NCBI GenBank assembly: GCA_021801945.1
Contig: JAKABE010000247.1
Coordinates: 1-5,554 of the forward strand
Source of the DNA: Acidobacteriota bacterium
GTDB taxonomy: Bacteria; Acidobacteriota; Terriglobia; Terriglobales; Acidobacteriaceae
Length of the DNA: 5,554 nucleotides
Direction: 5' to 3'
Shown here one piece after another: positions 4,262-5,554 of this stretch. A model generated the notes under the pieces. That model was not told where the DNA came from and did not search any database. It was given only the letters and a program-made list of their open reading frames with translations. Within the stretch, counting starts at the first letter, position 1. Every line of letters begins with the position of its first letter. The translations under genes were made by a program, and so were the position numbers.

Positions 4262-4930
4262 ATGAAGCGGGTATTGCTTTCCTGGAGCAGCGGCAAAGAC
4301 AGCGCATGGGCGCTGCACGCATTGCGCCGCGATCCGGCCATCGAAATCGTTGGCCTGCTGACCACCGTCAATGCCGAGTTCGATCGCGTGGCCATGCACG
4401 GAGTGCGGCGCACCGTGCTGGAGGCGCAAGCGGCCGCCGCGCAACTGCCGCTGCGGACAGTGCCCCTGCCCTGGCCCTGCCCCAATGATGTGTATGAACA
4501 AAAGATGGCCGAGGTCTGCCAGCGCGCCATCGACGAAGGCATCAATGCGGTGGCCTTTGGCGATCTCTTCCTCGAAGATGTGCGCGCCTATCGTGAGCGG
4601 CAGCTTGCCCCCACCGGACTAGAGCCGTTATTTCCTCTATGGCAGATTCCCACCGATGCGCTGGCCCGGGAGATGATCGCCGCCGGGCTGCGCGCGCGCA
4701 TCTCCTGTGTGGATACAAAACATTTGCCCGCCGCCTTTGCCGGGCGCGAGTTCGAAAGCGATCTGCTGCGCGGCTTCCCTGCCGCCACCGATCCCTGCGG
4801 CGAGCGCGGAGAATTTCACACTTGCGTCTACGCCGGCCCCATGTTCTCGGCGCCTCTGCCGCTTGCCAATGGTGAAGTCGTAGCCCGAGACGGCTTTGTC
4901 TTCGCGGACTTTCTGGTTCCGGCTTCCTGA
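4262..4930 (+). CDS. Dph6-like PP-loop ATPase (ATP_bind_4 family)
   Basis: A 222-residue PP-loop protein of the family that includes eukaryotic and archaeal diphthine-ammonia ligase. The ATP-binding PP-loop SSGKDS is at residues 9-14. Other family marks are MHGV at 45-48, GDLFLEDVRAYRE at 100-112, GLEPLFPLW at 119-127 and DPCGERGEFHT at 177-187, which matches the family's GE-GEFHT motif. The length fits single-domain members. Such proteins adenylate a carbonyl and add ammonia, but bacteria do not make diphthamide on EF-G, so the substrate here is unknown and I give no gene symbol. The ATG at 4262 has no clear Shine-Dalgarno. A four-codon frame (ATG at 4251) ends at 4265 and overlaps the start. 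It converges on the M16 peptidase 39 nt away and shows no operon partner. Confidence 0.88.
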   Translation: MKRVLLSWSSGKDSAWALHALRRDPAIEIVGLLTTVNAEFDRVAMHGVRRTVLEAQAAAAQLPLRTVPLPWPCPNDVYEQKMAEVCQRAIDEGINAVAFGDLFLEDVRAYRERQLAPTGLEPLFPLWQIPTDALAREMIAAGLRARISCVDTKHLPAAFAGREFESDLLRGFPAATDPCGERGEFHTCVYAGPMFSAPLPLANGEVVARDGFVFADFLVPAS

Positions 4931-4936
4931 TGGAGT

Positions 4937-4969
4937 GGCTCACCGCTTCTGGAAAAACCAGGTAGAGCC
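4937..4969. terminator. Possible bidirectional hairpin between convergent genes
   Basis: GGCTC (4937-4941) pairs with GAGCC (4965-4969), and inside it CTGG (4949-4952) pairs with CCAG (4958-4961) around five A's. The loop sits in the 39-nt gap between two convergent stops, where a shared terminator would be expected. The stem is interrupted and has no T-run, so the call is weak. Confidence 0.25.
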
Positions 4970-5554
4970 TCAGCAGCTCAGCATCGAGCGGTTCAGCTTG
5001 ATGCCGTCCAGGCGGCCCAGAAGAGTGACCGCGATTCGAGCCGGATCAAAGAGGCGCCGCGCCATCGCCTGAACCTGATCGGCGTCCACCTCGTCGATGT
5101 GGGCTATGATCTCGTCGACAGAGAAGAACTTGTGGAAGTACATCTCCTGTCGCGCCAAGTTGGCCATGCGCGAGTTCGAGCTCTCCAGTCCCAGCAGGAT
5201 GTTGCCCTTGAGCTGGTCCTTGGCGCGAGTCAGCTCTTCGTCGCTGAGCGGCGTCTCCTTCAGGCTGCGGAACTCGGCCAGCACCAGGTCAATCACCTGA
5301 AGCGCCTTGCTCGCCGAGGTGCCCGCATACACGCACAGAGTGCCGGTATCGCGGTAAGGGCTCAGGTCGGAGTAAATGGAGTAGGCCATGCCGCGCTCTT
5401 CGCGGATCGTCTGGAAGAGCCGCGAGCTCATGCCGCCGCCGAGCACCGTGTTCAGGATCAGTGCCGAGTAGCGGTCCTTGTCCGTGATGGGGGGCGCAGG
5501 TACGCCCAGGCAGACCTGCACCTGTTCCAGCGCCTTTTTGTTGCGCAGGATGAT
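4970..5554 (-). CDS. M16-family peptidase, C-terminal part
   Basis: The last 194 codons of an M16 (pitrilysin/processing peptidase-like) protein; the frame stays open through the right edge. The visible part is the inactive-domain half of the M16 fold. It starts IILRNKKALEQVQVCLGVPAP, then shows LNTVLGGGMSSRLFQTIRE, with ERGMAYSIYS completing the R/Y-type motif of the M16C domain. Helical segments follow (LSDEELTRAKDQLKGNILLG, VDADQVQAMARRLFDP) and the end is VTLLGRLDGIKL. The zinc-binding HxxEH motif would lie upstream, off the window, so I cannot say whether this chain is catalytic or a non-catalytic partner. Bacterial relatives are of the PqqL/YmxG type. It converges with the PP-loop gene, and no functional link is evident. 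Confidence 0.92.
   Translation of the reverse strand: MILRNKKALEQVQVCLGVPAPPITDKDRYSALILNTVLGGGMSSRLFQTIREERGMAYSIYSDLSPYRDTGTLCVYAGTSASKALQVIDLVLAEFRSLKETPLSDEELTRAKDQLKGNILLGLESSNSRMANLARQEMYFHKFFSVDEIIAHIDEVDADQVQAMARRLFDPARIAVTLLGRLDGIKLNRSMLSC

Noticed and set aside
4542..4943. Minus-strand open frame opposite the PP-loop gene
   Set aside because: It is very arginine-rich, as expected from the complement of GC-rich coding DNA, and covers conserved motifs of the real gene.

Overview
The window looks like ordinary chromosome of an Acidobacteriota-type bacterium, probably class Terriglobia. This placement rests on recalled resemblance and no search was run. It rests on the order rplM-rpsI-rpsB, the SecG and type IV pilin sequences, a GC-rich composition, and intergenic tracts of degenerate heptamers (GCTYTCA or its complement TGARAGC).

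Layout. Positions 1-1251 hold a leftward ribosomal protein cluster transcribed rplM (L13), rpsI (S9), rpsB (S2, cut by the window edge). The gaps of 124 and 206 nt between these genes are wide, and each holds a pair of oppositely oriented heptamer tracts able to fold into a stem. A good sigma70-like promoter (TTGACT, 17 nt, TATTCT) at 1574-1602 would start this operon about 315 nt upstream of rplM. A 12-bp palindrome lies just upstream of it. Rightward from the same region run a tRNA-Leu (anticodon GAG, CCA encoded) and secG, probably one short transcription unit. A 535-nt stretch between the convergent secG and lolA (2216-2750) has no convincing gene but several palindromes, including a perfect 17-bp inverted repeat.

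Positions 2751-4003 hold a leftward pair, a type IV pilin-like prepilin followed by lolA, overlapping by ATGA. Next comes a rightward Dph6/ATP_bind_4-family PP-loop ATPase (4262-4930). It converges on the C-terminal part of an M16-family peptidase that continues past the right edge.

How the genes work together. The left half is translation machinery plus the SecG translocon subunit. The middle is cell-envelope work: pilin export and assembly, and lipoprotein transport to the outer membrane. The PP-loop protein and the M16 peptidase have no clear link to these. I see no phage, transposase, CRISPR, toxin-antitoxin or biosynthetic cluster, and no evidence of a new multi-gene system. The unexplained signals are in the non-coding DNA: the heptamer tracts, the palindromic element after lolA, and the long rplM leader.
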